DNA of 64,000 bases from Ralstonia thomasii (GCF_958405895.1 NZ_CATZAR010000001.1); one strand, 5' to 3'. Counted from the first letter of the stretch, positions 24,682-34,152 are shown. Notes: a model not told the origin generated them from the sequence alone. Program-made: numbers and translations.

Positions 24682-25764
24682 TCAGGTTTCTCTGGCAACC
24701 GAGACGCGGTATGCAGTGCGCTGCCGATAGACCTGGCCCGGGCGCAGCATGACCGCCTCCGCATCGGGCATGTTGACCTGGTTCGGAAACGCACTCGCTT
24801 CCAGACATAAGCCGCTGCGTTGCGCGTGCGTGCCCGACAGCATGTGGCCCGAGTAGAACTGAAGCCCGCGCTGGTCTGTGAGCACTGTCAATTCGCGGCC
24901 GCTGCCGGGTTCATACAGACGCGCGACCGGACGCACATGCGGGTGATCGTCCGGCACCGTGTTACGCAGCATGAAGCAGTGGTCGAACCCGCCGGCCTGC
25001 GCCAACTGCGCGTTAGGCCAGTCCAGCCGTACCCCGATGGGCGCCGCCTGCCGAAAATCGAATGCCGTGCCGGCGACACTCACTGCCCGCGTCGGGATCA
25101 ACTTGGCATCGACTTCCAGGTAGGCATCGGCATCGATCGACAGGATGTGGCCCCTGATGTCAGTGCCGGGCTTTCCGCTGAGGTTGAAATATCCGTGGCT
25201 GGTCAGGTTGATTGGCGTGGGCGCATCGGTGCGGGCCTCGTAGTCGATTGACAGCGTGCCGTCGTCGTCAAGCGCATAGCGAACCTGGACGGCGACATTG
25301 CCCGGGAACCCCGCATCGCCTTCCGCAGACATGAGCCTCAGGACCAAAGCGCCGTCCTGCTCTTCGGCGTCCCATAGCGCTCGATGAAATCCGCTTGCCC
25401 CTCCATGCAGCAGATTGCTGTCCTCATTGCGGTCGAGCGCGTAGTCGATGCCGTCGAGCGTAAAGCGTGCGCCGGCAATCCGGTTGGCCCAGCGCCCGAT
25501 CAAGCCCCCAAGGTAGCCCCCCGATTGAAGGTAGGCGGCAGGCGTCGCGTGGTTGAGCAGAATCTCGCCCAGGCGCCCGCCGCGATCCGGCGCTTGCCAG
25601 GAGACGAGCGTCGCCCCGAGGTCGCTGATCGAAACGCGCATGTCCGAGGCATTGCGCAGCGTGAACAGCCGAACCGGCTCACCGTCGGGCAAGTGCCCCC
25701 ATGTTGCTGACGAGATGGCGCCGTCGAGCGGCGCGTGTGCGGACAGCGCTGGCGCGATGCTCAT
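24682..25764 (-). CDS. galM: Aldose 1-epimerase
   Basis: GalM interconverts alpha and beta anomers of aldoses. The catalytic His lies in NLTSHGYFNL and the catalytic Glu in CLEASAFPNQVN; NRIAGARF and LLHGGASGFH are typical substrate-site segments. The 360 residues are normal for the family. Its start overlaps the xylR stop (ATGA), so it is co-transcribed with xylR. In this context it would supply the xylose anomer used by the transporter or by xylose dehydrogenase. Confidence 0.92.
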   Translation of the reverse strand: MSIAPALSAHAPLDGAISSATWGHLPDGEPVRLFTLRNASDMRVSISDLGATLVSWQAPDRGGRLGEILLNHATPAAYLQSGGYLGGLIGRWANRIAGARFTLDGIDYALDRNEDSNLLHGGASGFHRALWDAEEQDGALVLRLMSAEGDAGFPGNVAVQVRYALDDDGTLSIDYEARTDAPTPINLTSHGYFNLSGKPGTDIRGHILSIDADAYLEVDAKLIPTRAVSVAGTAFDFRQAAPIGVRLDWPNAQLAQAGGFDHCFMLRNTVPDDHPHVRPVARLYEPGSGRELTVLTDQRGLQFYSGHMLSGTHAQRSGLCLEASAFPNQVNMPDAEAVMLRPGQVYRQRTAYRVSVARET

Positions 25765-26984
25765 GATTGGCCCTCTGCGATGGCGCGTTCCTGGTATTCG
25801 CGCGGCGTGCAATCCAGCTCACGGCGGAATACGGCGTGCATATATTGCGGGGACGTAAAGCCGCAGCGCACCGCCACCTCGGCGGTTGCAACATCACGGC
25901 TGGCCAGCATGTGCTTGGCCGCGTCGAGCTTATGGCGAAGGATTTCCTGGTGCACGGTGCAATGCAATTCACGACGAAAGTGTTCTTCGAGCGATGACCG
26001 CGAGATACCGACGTAGTCCGCGACCTGCTCGGTCTTGATCCCTTGGCAGGCATATTGCCGAATGAAGTGCCGCGCCCGCATGACATACGGGCTGGCAAGC
26101 GGCTGGTGCCGGGACGACGCCAGCACATTGATGCCGACCGGCGGCACGAGAATCTGCCGGCCTGCCAGGCGGGCGCCGCCCAGCATCTGATGCAGCAGAT
26201 GTGCGGCGGTGCGACCCATTTCCACAGTGCCCTGAATGACCGACGACAACGGGATGCGGCTCAGCGTGCGCGTGAGTGGATCGTTGTCGATGCCGATGAT
26301 GGCGATTTCTTCCGGCACGGCGAACCCTGCCGTCATGCAGGCCTGCAGCAGATGCCGCGCCCGCGCATCCGTCACGGCAATGATGCCGATGGGCCTGGGC
26401 AAGCCGCGCAGCCATTCGATCAACTGGCTGATCGCCTGATGCCAGGTCGGCGCGCTGGTCGAAAGCCCCCGATAGATCTCCTGCTCAACGGGGGCGGCGG
26501 GATTGTCCTGCCGGCGCAAACGCGTAAAGGCCAGTTCGCGCTGCTGTGCCCAGCGGTTTTCCGGCGCCTGGGGCAGGCTGTACAGCGCAAAGTGCTGCAG
26601 GCCGGCTTCGATCAGGTGCCGGTATGCCAGCGCGACCAGCTTGCTGTTGTCCGTTGCGACATAGGGCACGTTTGCCGGGTAGTGCGCGGCGTCTTCATAC
26701 GATGAGCCGACGGCCACCACCGGAAGCGGACAGTCGCGCAGCGCTTCAGCCACGGCGGGGTCGTCGAAATCCGCGATGATGCCGTCGCCGTCAAAGCGCT
26801 CGATACCGGGCAGGCGGCAGCGGAAGTCCTCTTCCAGAAACAGGTCCCACGTCACGCGGGTGGAGCGCATGTAGTCGCCAATGCCCGCAATGATTTCGCG
26901 GTCATACACCTTGTTGGCATTGAACAGCAGCGCAATGCGATGAATGCGCGCGTGCTGCGAAGGATCGGGCAGTTGACGATGCAT
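25761..26984 (-). CDS. xylR: XylR, D-xylose-responsive AraC-family activator
   Basis: This protein parallels E. coli XylR along its whole length (407 versus 392 residues). The N-terminal LacI-type sensor domain starts RIALLFNANKVYDREI and contains WDLFLEEDFRCRLP and GIIADFDDPA. The hinge-proximal part has GIIAVTDARARHLLQ and VIGIDNDPLTR-like text, and the C-terminal two helix-turn-helix units follow (QVADYVGISRSSLEEHFRRE). It is divergent from xylFGH, the usual XylR target. Two further in-frame Met codons upstream (27020, 27056) lack homology support. Confidence 0.93.
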   Translation of the reverse strand: MHRQLPDPSQHARIHRIALLFNANKVYDREIIAGIGDYMRSTRVTWDLFLEEDFRCRLPGIERFDGDGIIADFDDPAVAEALRDCPLPVVAVGSSYEDAAHYPANVPYVATDNSKLVALAYRHLIEAGLQHFALYSLPQAPENRWAQQRELAFTRLRRQDNPAAPVEQEIYRGLSTSAPTWHQAISQLIEWLRGLPRPIGIIAVTDARARHLLQACMTAGFAVPEEIAIIGIDNDPLTRTLSRIPLSSVIQGTVEMGRTAAHLLHQMLGGARLAGRQILVPPVGINVLASSRHQPLASPYVMRARHFIRQYACQGIKTEQVADYVGISRSSLEEHFRRELHCTVHQEILRHKLDAAKHMLASRDVATAEVAVRCGFTSPQYMHAVFRRELDCTPREYQERAIAEGQS

Positions 26985-27102
26985 GGCTTGAGGGCGCTCG
27001 CGGTGGCAGGGGTTTGCCATACGGCGGTGGCGCCGGGGCGTGCCGCTCGCCCGCACATTCTATGGGCTGCGTGCGGCGCTGTCAGACGATGCCCGCCGGT
27101 TG

Positions 27103-27141
27103 GAAATAAATGTTAGGGCGGTTGGGCAATTTCGTAATTGC
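27103..27141. promoter_or_regulatory. Candidate XylR operator region in the xylR-xylF gap
   Basis: A perfect inverted repeat, GCAATT (27126-27131) and AATTGC (27136-27141) around TCGT, lies 23 bases after an A-rich GAAATAAA (27103-27110). E. coli XylR sites combine GAAAT and AATTG elements, so these are plausible half-sites. The region is about 120-150 bases before xylF and shows no other strong motif. Confidence 0.45.
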
Positions 27142-27253
27142 CGGTGCCAAGGCGGCGCATGCACCATGCGACTGCCGTCGAGCCGGCCGAAATCTATTGC
27201 GGCGCAGCAGACGCCACGTCGGTACCCACCAACAAAAGAAGATGGAGTGAGAC

Positions 27254-28282
27254 ATGAAATCGAACCAACGCCGTTGTGTTCTGAGGGCCGCCTTTTGCGG
27301 TGCAGTGCTCGCCAGCCTGTCGATGGGCGCGCCGCTGGCGCACGCGAGCAAGGCGCATCCGGAAATCGGCTTCTGTATCGACGATCTGCGCGTGGAGCGC
27401 TGGTCGCGCGACCGCGATTACTTTGTCGCCGCTGCAGAAAAACTGGGTGCCAAGGTGTCGGTGCAATCGGCGGACGCCAGCGAGCAACGCCAGATCTCGC
27501 AGATCGAGAACCTGATCTCGCGCGGTGTCGACGTGATCGTCATCGTGCCGTTCAACTCCAAGGCGCTGACCAACGTGGTGGCCGAAGCCAAGAAGGCGGG
27601 CATCAAGGTGGTGTCATATGACCGCCTGATTCTCGATGCCGACGTTGACGCCTACATTTCGTTCGATAACGAGAAGGTGGGTGAACTGCAAGCGCAGGGC
27701 GTCTTCAACGTGCGCCCGAAGGGCAACTACTTCCTGCTGGGCGGCGCGCCGACGGACAACAACGCGAAGATGCTGCGGCAGGGCCAGTTGAAGGTGCTGC
27801 AGCCTGCCATCGACCGTGGCGACATCAAAGTTGTTGGCTCGCAATGGGTGCCCGAGTGGAGCGCCTCTGCGGCGCTGGGTATCGTTGAAAACGCGCTGAC
27901 CGCGAACAACAACAAGATCGATGCCGTGGTCGCATCCAACGACGGCACGGCCGGTGGCGCGATCCAGGCGCTGGCTGCGCAGAAGCTGGCCGGCAAGGTG
28001 CCGGTGTCGGGCCAGGATGCGGACCTTGCCGCCGTCAAGCGCGTGATTGCCGGCACGCAGACGATGACGGTCTACAAGCCACTCAAGCTGATTGCCACCG
28101 AGGCTGCGCAGCTTTCGGTAGCCCTCGCCAAGGGCGACAAGCTCAAATACAACGCGCAGTACGACAACGGCAAGAAAAAGGTCGACACGGTGCTGCTGCA
28201 ACCCACCCAACTCACCAAGGACAACGTCAACCTGGTGGTGAAAGACGGCTTCTACACGCAGGCTCAGATCAGCGGCCAGTAA
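27254..28282 (+). CDS. xylF: D-xylose ABC transporter, periplasmic binding protein
   Basis: XylF captures D-xylose for the XylGH importer. The 342 residues comprise a Sec signal cleaved near AHASKA and a type I periplasmic binding fold (GFCIDDLRVERWSRDRDYF, VIVPFNSKAL, SYDRLILDADVDAYISFDN). These segments closely match E. coli XylF. ATG 27254 has GGAG six bases upstream. Two stem-loops after the stop may raise its mRNA level over xylG. Confidence 0.96.
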   Translation: MKSNQRRCVLRAAFCGAVLASLSMGAPLAHASKAHPEIGFCIDDLRVERWSRDRDYFVAAAEKLGAKVSVQSADASEQRQISQIENLISRGVDVIVIVPFNSKALTNVVAEAKKAGIKVVSYDRLILDADVDAYISFDNEKVGELQAQGVFNVRPKGNYFLLGGAPTDNNAKMLRQGQLKVLQPAIDRGDIKVVGSQWVPEWSASAALGIVENALTANNNKIDAVVASNDGTAGGAIQALAAQKLAGKVPVSGQDADLAAVKRVIAGTQTMTVYKPLKLIATEAAQLSVALAKGDKLKYNAQYDNGKKKVDTVLLQPTQLTKDNVNLVVKDGFYTQAQISGQ

Positions 28283-28338
28283 GGTCGCGCAGTCAGGGCC
28301 GCTTTGTGCCGGCGATGAGCTAACCCTTCGTCGCCGGC
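28271..28338 (+). repeat. Two intercistronic stem-loops between xylF and xylG
   Basis: AGCGGCC (28271-28277) pairs with GGCCGCT (28297-28303), and GCCGGCGA (28308-28315) pairs with TCGCCGGC (28331-28338). No T-run follows either, so they are not classical terminators. Such stem-loops after a binding-protein gene commonly protect its mRNA 3' end. Confidence 0.5.
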
Positions 28339-28363
28339 CGCGTTCGTACCTCAAGGACGGGGC

Positions 28364-29917
28364 ATGTCTGAACCTCTGTTGCAGATGCGCGGCATCGTCA
28401 AGACGTTCGACGGTGTGAAGGCGCTTGACGGTATCAACCTGGTCGTGAGGCCAAGCGAGTGTGTTGGCCTGTGCGGCGAGAACGGCGCCGGAAAATCCAC
28501 GCTCATGAAGGTGCTCTCCGGTGTGTACCCGAGCGGCACCTGGGATGGCGAAATCCTCTGGGAGGGGCAGCCACTGCGCGCCGGCGGTATTTGCGACACC
28601 GAGCGCGCGGGTATCGTCATCATTCATCAGGAACTGATGCTGGTGCCGGAATTGTCGGTGGCGGAGAACATCTATCTTGGCAACGAAATCACGCTGCCAG
28701 GCGGCCGCATGAATTACGCGGCCATGTACCAGGGCGCCGACAAGCTGCTGCGCGACCTGAACATCCAGGGCATCAACGTGGCGTTGCCCGTGATGCACTA
28801 CGGCGGCGGCCATCAGCAGCTGATTGAAATTGCCAAGGCGCTTAACAAGCGCGCCAAGCTGCTGATCCTGGATGAGCCGTCGTCATCGCTCACGGCGGCG
28901 GAGACGCGCATCCTGCTCGACATCGTGCGCGACCTGAAAGCGCGCGGCATTGCGTGCGTCTACATCTCGCACAAGCTCGACGAGGTGGAGGCGGTGTGCG
29001 ACACCGTGACCGTCATCCGCGATGGCCGCCATGTGTCGACCGCGCCGATGCGTGATCTGACTACCGACCGCATCGTCGCGCAGATGGTCGGGCGCGAAAT
29101 TACGCAACTGTTTCCGCGCGAGCCGCATCCCATCGGCGAGGTGGTGTTCGAGGCACGCAACGTGACGTGCTACGACGCCAACAACCCGACTCGCAAGCGG
29201 GTCGACGATGTGTCCTTCGCGGTGCGGCGTGGCGAAATTCTCGGCGTGGCGGGATTGGTTGGGGCAGGGCGCACCGAGCTGATGCAGGCGGTGTTTGGCG
29301 CGTACGAAGGTGCCAGTGAGGTGGAGCTGGTGCTGGACGGAAAGCCGCTGAAAATCCGCGCGCCGCTAGACGCCATTCGTGCGGGCATTGCGATGGTGCC
29401 GGAAGACCGCAAGCGTCACGGCATCGTTTCGCTGATGAGCGTGGGGCACAACATCACGCTGGCCGTCCTGCAGCGTTTCGCGCGTCTTGGGCGCATTGAC
29501 GGCGCGGCCGAACTCGACACGATCCGCAAAGAGATGCGCCGGCTTGCCGTGCGTGCGGCGCATCCGATGCTACCCATTGCCAGCCTGTCGGGCGGCAATC
29601 AGCAAAAGGCCGTTCTGACGCGAATGCTGCTGACCGAGCCGCGCGTCCTGATTCTGGACGAGCCGACGCGCGGCGTGGACGTCGGCGCCAAATACGAGAT
29701 CTACAAGCTGATCGGTGATCTCGCCAAGCGCGGCATGGCCATCATCGTGATCTCGTCGGAGCTGCCCGAAGTGCTTGGCATTTCGGACCGCGTGCTCGTG
29801 ATCGGCGAGGGCGAACTGCGCGGCGACTTCGTGAACGACGGCTTGACGCAGGAACACATTCTGACCGCAGCCATTCAACCGGTGCGGCACACATCCACTT
29901 TTCATCGGGGTGGCTAG
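28364..29917 (+). CDS. xylG: D-xylose ABC transporter, ATP-binding protein
   Basis: XylG is the double ATPase of the xylose importer (517 residues; E. coli 513). The N-terminal half has Walker A GENGAGKST and Walker B LLILDEPSSSL. The C-terminal half has the degenerate loop GLVGAGRTEL, the signature LSGGNQQKAVL and RVLILDEPTRGVD. The RKRHGIVSLMSVGHN segment is typical of sugar-type ATPases. It ends two bases before xylH. Confidence 0.96.
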   Translation: MSEPLLQMRGIVKTFDGVKALDGINLVVRPSECVGLCGENGAGKSTLMKVLSGVYPSGTWDGEILWEGQPLRAGGICDTERAGIVIIHQELMLVPELSVAENIYLGNEITLPGGRMNYAAMYQGADKLLRDLNIQGINVALPVMHYGGGHQQLIEIAKALNKRAKLLILDEPSSSLTAAETRILLDIVRDLKARGIACVYISHKLDEVEAVCDTVTVIRDGRHVSTAPMRDLTTDRIVAQMVGREITQLFPREPHPIGEVVFEARNVTCYDANNPTRKRVDDVSFAVRRGEILGVAGLVGAGRTELMQAVFGAYEGASEVELVLDGKPLKIRAPLDAIRAGIAMVPEDRKRHGIVSLMSVGHNITLAVLQRFARLGRIDGAAELDTIRKEMRRLAVRAAHPMLPIASLSGGNQQKAVLTRMLLTEPRVLILDEPTRGVDVGAKYEIYKLIGDLAKRGMAIIVISSELPEVLGISDRVLVIGEGELRGDFVNDGLTQEHILTAAIQPVRHTSTFHRGG

Positions 29918-29919
29918 GC

Positions 29920-31122
29920 ATGACCTCTCAAACAAGCCCTCAAGCCGCAGGCGGGGTGGACCATTCGCGCAGCACAATCAAAGCAACGCAGCGCTTGCGG
30001 CAACTCTTTGCCCGCTACAAGATCCTGGCCTTGCTGATCGCCGTGGCGGCAATCTGGCTGTTCTTTTCGATGCTGACCGACGGTGCGTTTACGTCGCCGC
30101 GCAATCTCTCCAATCTGCTGCGGCAGATGTCGATTACGGGGATGCTGGCCTGCGGGATGGTCTTCGTCATCATCGCGGGCGAGATCGATCTTTCGGTCGG
30201 TTCGTTGCTTGGCTTGCTCGGTGGCGTGGCGGCCATCCTGGATCAAGGACTGGGCTGGCCGATCACGGCGACGGTGCCCGTGGTGCTGCTGCTCGGCGTG
30301 GCCATGGGCCTGTTCAACGGATGGTGGTCGACCTACCGGGGCGTGCCGTCCTTCATCGTCGGCCTGGGCGGCATGCTGGCGTATCGCGGCATCCTGCTCG
30401 GCCTGACGCATGGCTCGACGATTGCGCCGGTGTCGGACAGCTTCGTGCTGATCGGCCAAGGTTACTTGCCGCGCCATGTGGGCGACCTCATGGCGGTGCT
30501 GATCTTCTGCCTGTTGATCTTCGTGGTGGCGAGGCAGCGGCGTGAACATCGCCGCTATGAACTCGACGTCGCGCCGCTCTGGCAGGACGTCGCCAAGCTT
30601 GTTGTGGCGGGCGCGGTCATCGTCGCCTTTGTCGCCACGCTCAACAGCTATGGCGGCATTCCGGTGCCTGTTCTGCTCGTGCTGGCGTTGCTCGGTATTT
30701 TTTCTTGGATCGCCAGCCAGACGGTTTTCGGCCGCCGTATCTACTCCGTGGGTTCAAACCTTGAAGCCACACGCCTGTCGGGCATTAACACCGATCGCGT
30801 GAAGCTTGCCATTTTCGGGCTCATGGGCTTGATGTGCGCGTTTGCCGGCATCGTCAATACGGCGCGTCTGGCGGCGGGCTCGCCGTCCGCCGGAACCATG
30901 GGCGAACTGGATGCCATTGCGGCCTGCTTCATCGGCGGCACGTCCATGCGCGGCGGCGCGGGTACGGTCTACGGCGCGCTGGTCGGTGCGCTGGTCATGG
31001 CGAGCCTCGACAACGGCATGTCCATGCTCGACGTGGACGCGTACTGGCAGATGATCGTCAAGGGCAGCATCCTCGTGCTGGCCGTCTGGGTGGACGTCAT
31101 CTCGCGCTCCGGCCGCCGCTGA
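29920..31122 (+). CDS. xylH: D-xylose ABC transporter, permease
   Basis: XylH is the membrane channel of the xylose importer (400 residues; E. coli 393). About ten hydrophobic segments are seen. The conserved GEIDLSVGSLLGL and the C-terminal GELDAIAACFIGGTSMRGG loop that meets the ATPase are intact. It is followed after 46 bases by the xylose dehydrogenase gene, which places catabolic genes in the transport operon. Confidence 0.95.
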   Translation: MTSQTSPQAAGGVDHSRSTIKATQRLRQLFARYKILALLIAVAAIWLFFSMLTDGAFTSPRNLSNLLRQMSITGMLACGMVFVIIAGEIDLSVGSLLGLLGGVAAILDQGLGWPITATVPVVLLLGVAMGLFNGWWSTYRGVPSFIVGLGGMLAYRGILLGLTHGSTIAPVSDSFVLIGQGYLPRHVGDLMAVLIFCLLIFVVARQRREHRRYELDVAPLWQDVAKLVVAGAVIVAFVATLNSYGGIPVPVLLVLALLGIFSWIASQTVFGRRIYSVGSNLEATRLSGINTDRVKLAIFGLMGLMCAFAGIVNTARLAAGSPSAGTMGELDAIAACFIGGTSMRGGAGTVYGALVGALVMASLDNGMSMLDVDAYWQMIVKGSILVLAVWVDVISRSGRR

Positions 31123-31168
31123 GGCTGCGCTACAGGCTTTATCTCTTTTGCTGTCACTGGAATCTCTT

Positions 31169-31936
31169 ATGTCTTATGCGATTTATCCGAGCCTTGTTAA
31201 CAAGAACGTTGTGATTACCGGCGGCGGTAGCGGCATTGGCGCTGCCATTGTCGAAGGCTTTGCCAAACAGGGCGCGCGTGTGACGTTCCTCGATATCGCC
31301 CGTGCCGACTCAGAAGCGCTGGCGTCGTCGCTGGGCGAGTGCGTGCATCCGCCGGTCTTCCGCTACTGCGACTTGCGCGACATCGACACGTTGAACGCCA
31401 CGTTCTCGGATATCGAGGCCGACACCGGCCCCATCGACGTGCTGATCAACAACGCCGCCAATGATGACCGCCATCAGATCGGAACCGTGACCCAGGCCTA
31501 TTGGGACAACCGCATCGAGGTGAACCTGCGCCATCAGTTCTTCTGCGCGCAGGCCGTGCTGCCCAGCATGAAGAAGCGGGGGCACGGCGTGATCCTCAAC
31601 CTTGGGTCCATCTCGTGGCACCTTGCCCAGGCGGACCTCGCCATCTACATGACGGCCAAGGCCGGCATCGAGGGCCTGACGCGCGGTCTGGCGCGTGATC
31701 TGGGCGGATTCGGCATTCGCGTCAATTGCATCGTGCCCGGCGCGGTGCGCACGCCGCGGCAGATGGCGCTCTGGCAATCGCCCGAGAGCGAAGCCAAGCT
31801 GCTGGGCGAGCAATGCCTGCATGAGCGTGTCGACCCTGAACATGTGGCACGTATGGCGCTTTTTCTTGCGTCGGACGATGCCGCGCGTTGCACAGCGCGC
31901 GAGTACTTTGTCGATGCCGGGTGGTACGGCGGATGA
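31169..31936 (+). CDS. xylB: NAD-dependent D-xylose dehydrogenase (SDR family)
   Basis: This short-chain dehydrogenase would oxidise D-xylose to xylono-1,4-lactone, the first Weimberg step. The 255 residues resemble Caulobacter XylB throughout: SYAIYPSL at the start, cofactor site TGGGSGIG, NNAANDDRH, and the catalytic SISWHL..Y.TAKAG triad. The gene name follows Caulobacter usage; E. coli xylB is an unrelated kinase. ATG 31169 is chosen by that match rather than the upstream TTG. It overlaps the lactonase gene by four bases. Confidence 0.92.
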   Translation: MSYAIYPSLVNKNVVITGGGSGIGAAIVEGFAKQGARVTFLDIARADSEALASSLGECVHPPVFRYCDLRDIDTLNATFSDIEADTGPIDVLINNAANDDRHQIGTVTQAYWDNRIEVNLRHQFFCAQAVLPSMKKRGHGVILNLGSISWHLAQADLAIYMTAKAGIEGLTRGLARDLGGFGIRVNCIVPGAVRTPRQMALWQSPESEAKLLGEQCLHERVDPEHVARMALFLASDDAARCTAREYFVDAGWYGG

Positions 31937-32838
31937 TGGCGCCGATCATTCCGGATTGCGTCTGGCGCGTCGGCGCAACGCTTGGGGAGGGCGCGGTGTG
32001 GCACGCGGCATCGCGCTGCGTGGTCTTTGTCGATATCCAGGGCAGGCGGCTCTACCGCTATGACCCCGATACCGATGTGCGCCGCAGCTGGGTCGCGCCA
32101 GGCCAGATCGGCTTTGCGCTGCCCAGCGTTGACGGCAGCTGGATCTGCGGCGTACCAGGCGGTCTCTATCGGTTCAGCTTCGAAACCGGCACCTTCAGCC
32201 GCGTGTTGCCGGTCGAGACCGACAGGCCGGGAAATCGGCTCAATGATGGTTATGTCGACCGCACCGGCGCGCTGTGGTTTGGTTCGATGGACGATGCGGA
32301 GCGCGAGCCGAGCGGGCAGCTCTACCGGGTAGGCGGGGATGGTGGCCTGAGCGTGCGCGATTCGGGCTACGTGATCACGAATGGCCCGACCGCGAGCCCG
32401 GACGGCCGCACGCTCTATCACACCGATACCTTGCAGCGTGTGATCTATGCCTTCGACCTCGGCGACGACGGCAGCCTGGAACGCAAACGCATCTTCACCT
32501 CGATCGAGGGCAGCGGTTATCCAGACGGCATGGCCGTCGACGAGGAGGGGTGCCTGTGGGTCGCGCTGTTCGGCGGCGGGCGGATCGAGCGGTTCTCGCC
32601 CGACGGCCGATGCATCGGGCGTGTCGACTTTCCCTGTTCCAACATCACCAAGCTTGCGTTCGGCGGCGATGACTTGCAGACGGTCTATGCAACCACCGCC
32701 CGAAAGGGCCTGACGGACGAGGCGTTGCAGAAGGAGCCGCTTGCCGGCGGCTTGTTCGCGTTTCGCGCGCCGGTCAGAGGGCTCCCGTCCACGGATTGTG
32801 CTGTGGACTTTTCCGCAGCGGCGACAGGTCAGCCCTGA
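31933..32838 (+). CDS. xylC: Xylonolactonase, SMP-30/gluconolactonase family
   Basis: This enzyme would hydrolyse xylonolactone to D-xylonate. It is a six-bladed propeller of the SMP-30 family, 301 residues. The metal ligands are visible: Glu in LGEGAVW, Asn in ITNGPTASPDG and Asp in SGYPDGMAVDEEG. The ATG at 31933 overlaps the xylB stop. Its 3' end overlaps the convergent xylX gene by 10 bases, so the plus-strand operon ends here. Confidence 0.9.
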   Translation: MMAPIIPDCVWRVGATLGEGAVWHAASRCVVFVDIQGRRLYRYDPDTDVRRSWVAPGQIGFALPSVDGSWICGVPGGLYRFSFETGTFSRVLPVETDRPGNRLNDGYVDRTGALWFGSMDDAEREPSGQLYRVGGDGGLSVRDSGYVITNGPTASPDGRTLYHTDTLQRVIYAFDLGDDGSLERKRIFTSIEGSGYPDGMAVDEEGCLWVALFGGGRIERFSPDGRCIGRVDFPCSNITKLAFGGDDLQTVYATTARKGLTDEALQKEPLAGGLFAFRAPVRGLPSTDCAVDFSAAATGQP

Positions 32839-34013
32839 CGGACGAGCCCACGTGCCGCCAGGTTGCGATACAGAGCCCGGACACCGAACGTCCACGGCGC
32901 GATTTCCGTCGACAGGCGTACCGTGTTGACCAGCGCGCCGAGGGGCGGGGCGCTGATCGTCACGCGGTCGCCCAGGTGGTGCGTAAAGCCGGCGCCAGGT
33001 GCGTCACGGTCCTTGATCGGCGAGAACATCGTGCCGAGAAACAGCATGAAGCCGTCCGGATACTGATGGTGCGGTCCGCAGGTCTGGGCGACGAGGTCAA
33101 GCGGGTCGCGGCTGATCTCGCTCATGTGGCTCACGCCGTCGAGCACGAAGCCGTCGTCGGCGCCCTCAACACGCAGCGACACCTGCGTCGCGCGGATCGT
33201 GTCGAGCGTGAAGCGCTCGTCAAACAGGCGCACGAACGGGCCGATGGCGCAGGAGCCGTTGTTGTCCTTGCATTTGCCCAGCAGCAGCGCGGAGCGCCCC
33301 TCGATGTCGCGCAGATTCACGTCGTTGCCCAGCGCTGCTCCCACGACATGCCCCGTGCTGCTGACCGCCAGCACGATCTCCGGCTCCGGATTGTTCCACC
33401 GCGAGGCCGGATGCAGACCCACGTCGGCGCCGAATCCGACTGCCGACATCGGTTGCGATTTGGAAAACACTTCCGCATCGGGGCCGATGCCGACTTCCAT
33501 GTATTGTGACCATGCGCCCCGGCGCTGCAGTTCGTCCTTGAGCCGCATGGCCGCATCGGAGCCGGGCTTGATCTTGGAGAGATCCGAGCCCACCACCCCG
33601 GCAATGGACGCGCGCACGTCGCGCGCCTTGGCTGGGTCGCCGCCTGCCTGCTCTTCGATCACCCGTTCGATCAGGCTGACGGCAAACGTCACGCCGCAGG
33701 CCTTGATCGGCTGCAGATCGTTCGGAGCGAGCAGGGTTGGCGCGTTGCCCGCACGATCGGCAGCCAGTGAGCGTTCGACAAGCGTTTCGACGCGACCGAG
33801 GTTTTCCCCTTGGGCCTGCCGCGCGACGGCCAGTGCGTCAGGATGCTCGAACAGATCTGCCACCGTTGGCACGGCTTCCGTGATGTCGAACACGACCCCG
33901 TTGCGCACCACCACGACGGATGGCCCCTTGCTTTTTTCTGTTGTGCGCCAGACCCGACCGACGAGCGTTGCATGCTCGAGATCGTGCGGCAAGTGGTTGG
34001 CGATGGCGGTCAT
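32829..34013 (-). CDS. xylX: 2-keto-3-deoxy-D-xylonate dehydratase (FAH family)
   Basis: XylX dehydrates 2-keto-3-deoxyxylonate to alpha-ketoglutarate semialdehyde, the Weimberg step after XylD. The 394-residue protein resembles Caulobacter XylX along its length: GVTFAVSLIERVIEE, WSQYMEVGIGPDAE and KDNNGSCAIGPF. The FAH metal ligands lie in NNPEPEIVLAV and GNDVNLRDIEGRS. ATG 34013 has GGAG five bases upstream; ATG 34028 is almost as good. It is divergent from an IclR regulator. Confidence 0.92.
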   Translation of the reverse strand: MTAIANHLPHDLEHATLVGRVWRTTEKSKGPSVVVVRNGVVFDITEAVPTVADLFEHPDALAVARQAQGENLGRVETLVERSLAADRAGNAPTLLAPNDLQPIKACGVTFAVSLIERVIEEQAGGDPAKARDVRASIAGVVGSDLSKIKPGSDAAMRLKDELQRRGAWSQYMEVGIGPDAEVFSKSQPMSAVGFGADVGLHPASRWNNPEPEIVLAVSSTGHVVGAALGNDVNLRDIEGRSALLLGKCKDNNGSCAIGPFVRLFDERFTLDTIRATQVSLRVEGADDGFVLDGVSHMSEISRDPLDLVAQTCGPHHQYPDGFMLFLGTMFSPIKDRDAPGAGFTHHLGDRVTISAPPLGALVNTVRLSTEIAPWTFGVRALYRNLAARGLVRQG

Positions 34014-34102
34014 GTGCGCTCCGTTCATTGAACTGTCCTGTTGCCAGGGAACCCGCGTGATCGTAGAGATGGCGATGCGGGGTGTCCAACCACGTGACGC
34101 AA

Positions 34103-34120
34103 TTTCCAACCTGTTGGAAA
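34103..34120. promoter_or_regulatory. Perfect 18-bp palindrome between xylX and iclR-type gene
   Basis: TTTCCAAC-CT-GTTGGAAA is a perfect dyad of 8-base arms in the 139-base gap between two divergent genes. IclR-family operators often contain TTCCA/TGGAA half-sites. It is 33 bases before the regulator start and 90 before xylX, so it could control both. Confidence 0.6.
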
Positions 34121-34152
34121 ATCGAGCCAATTGCGAGCGGAGCAGGTTTCCA

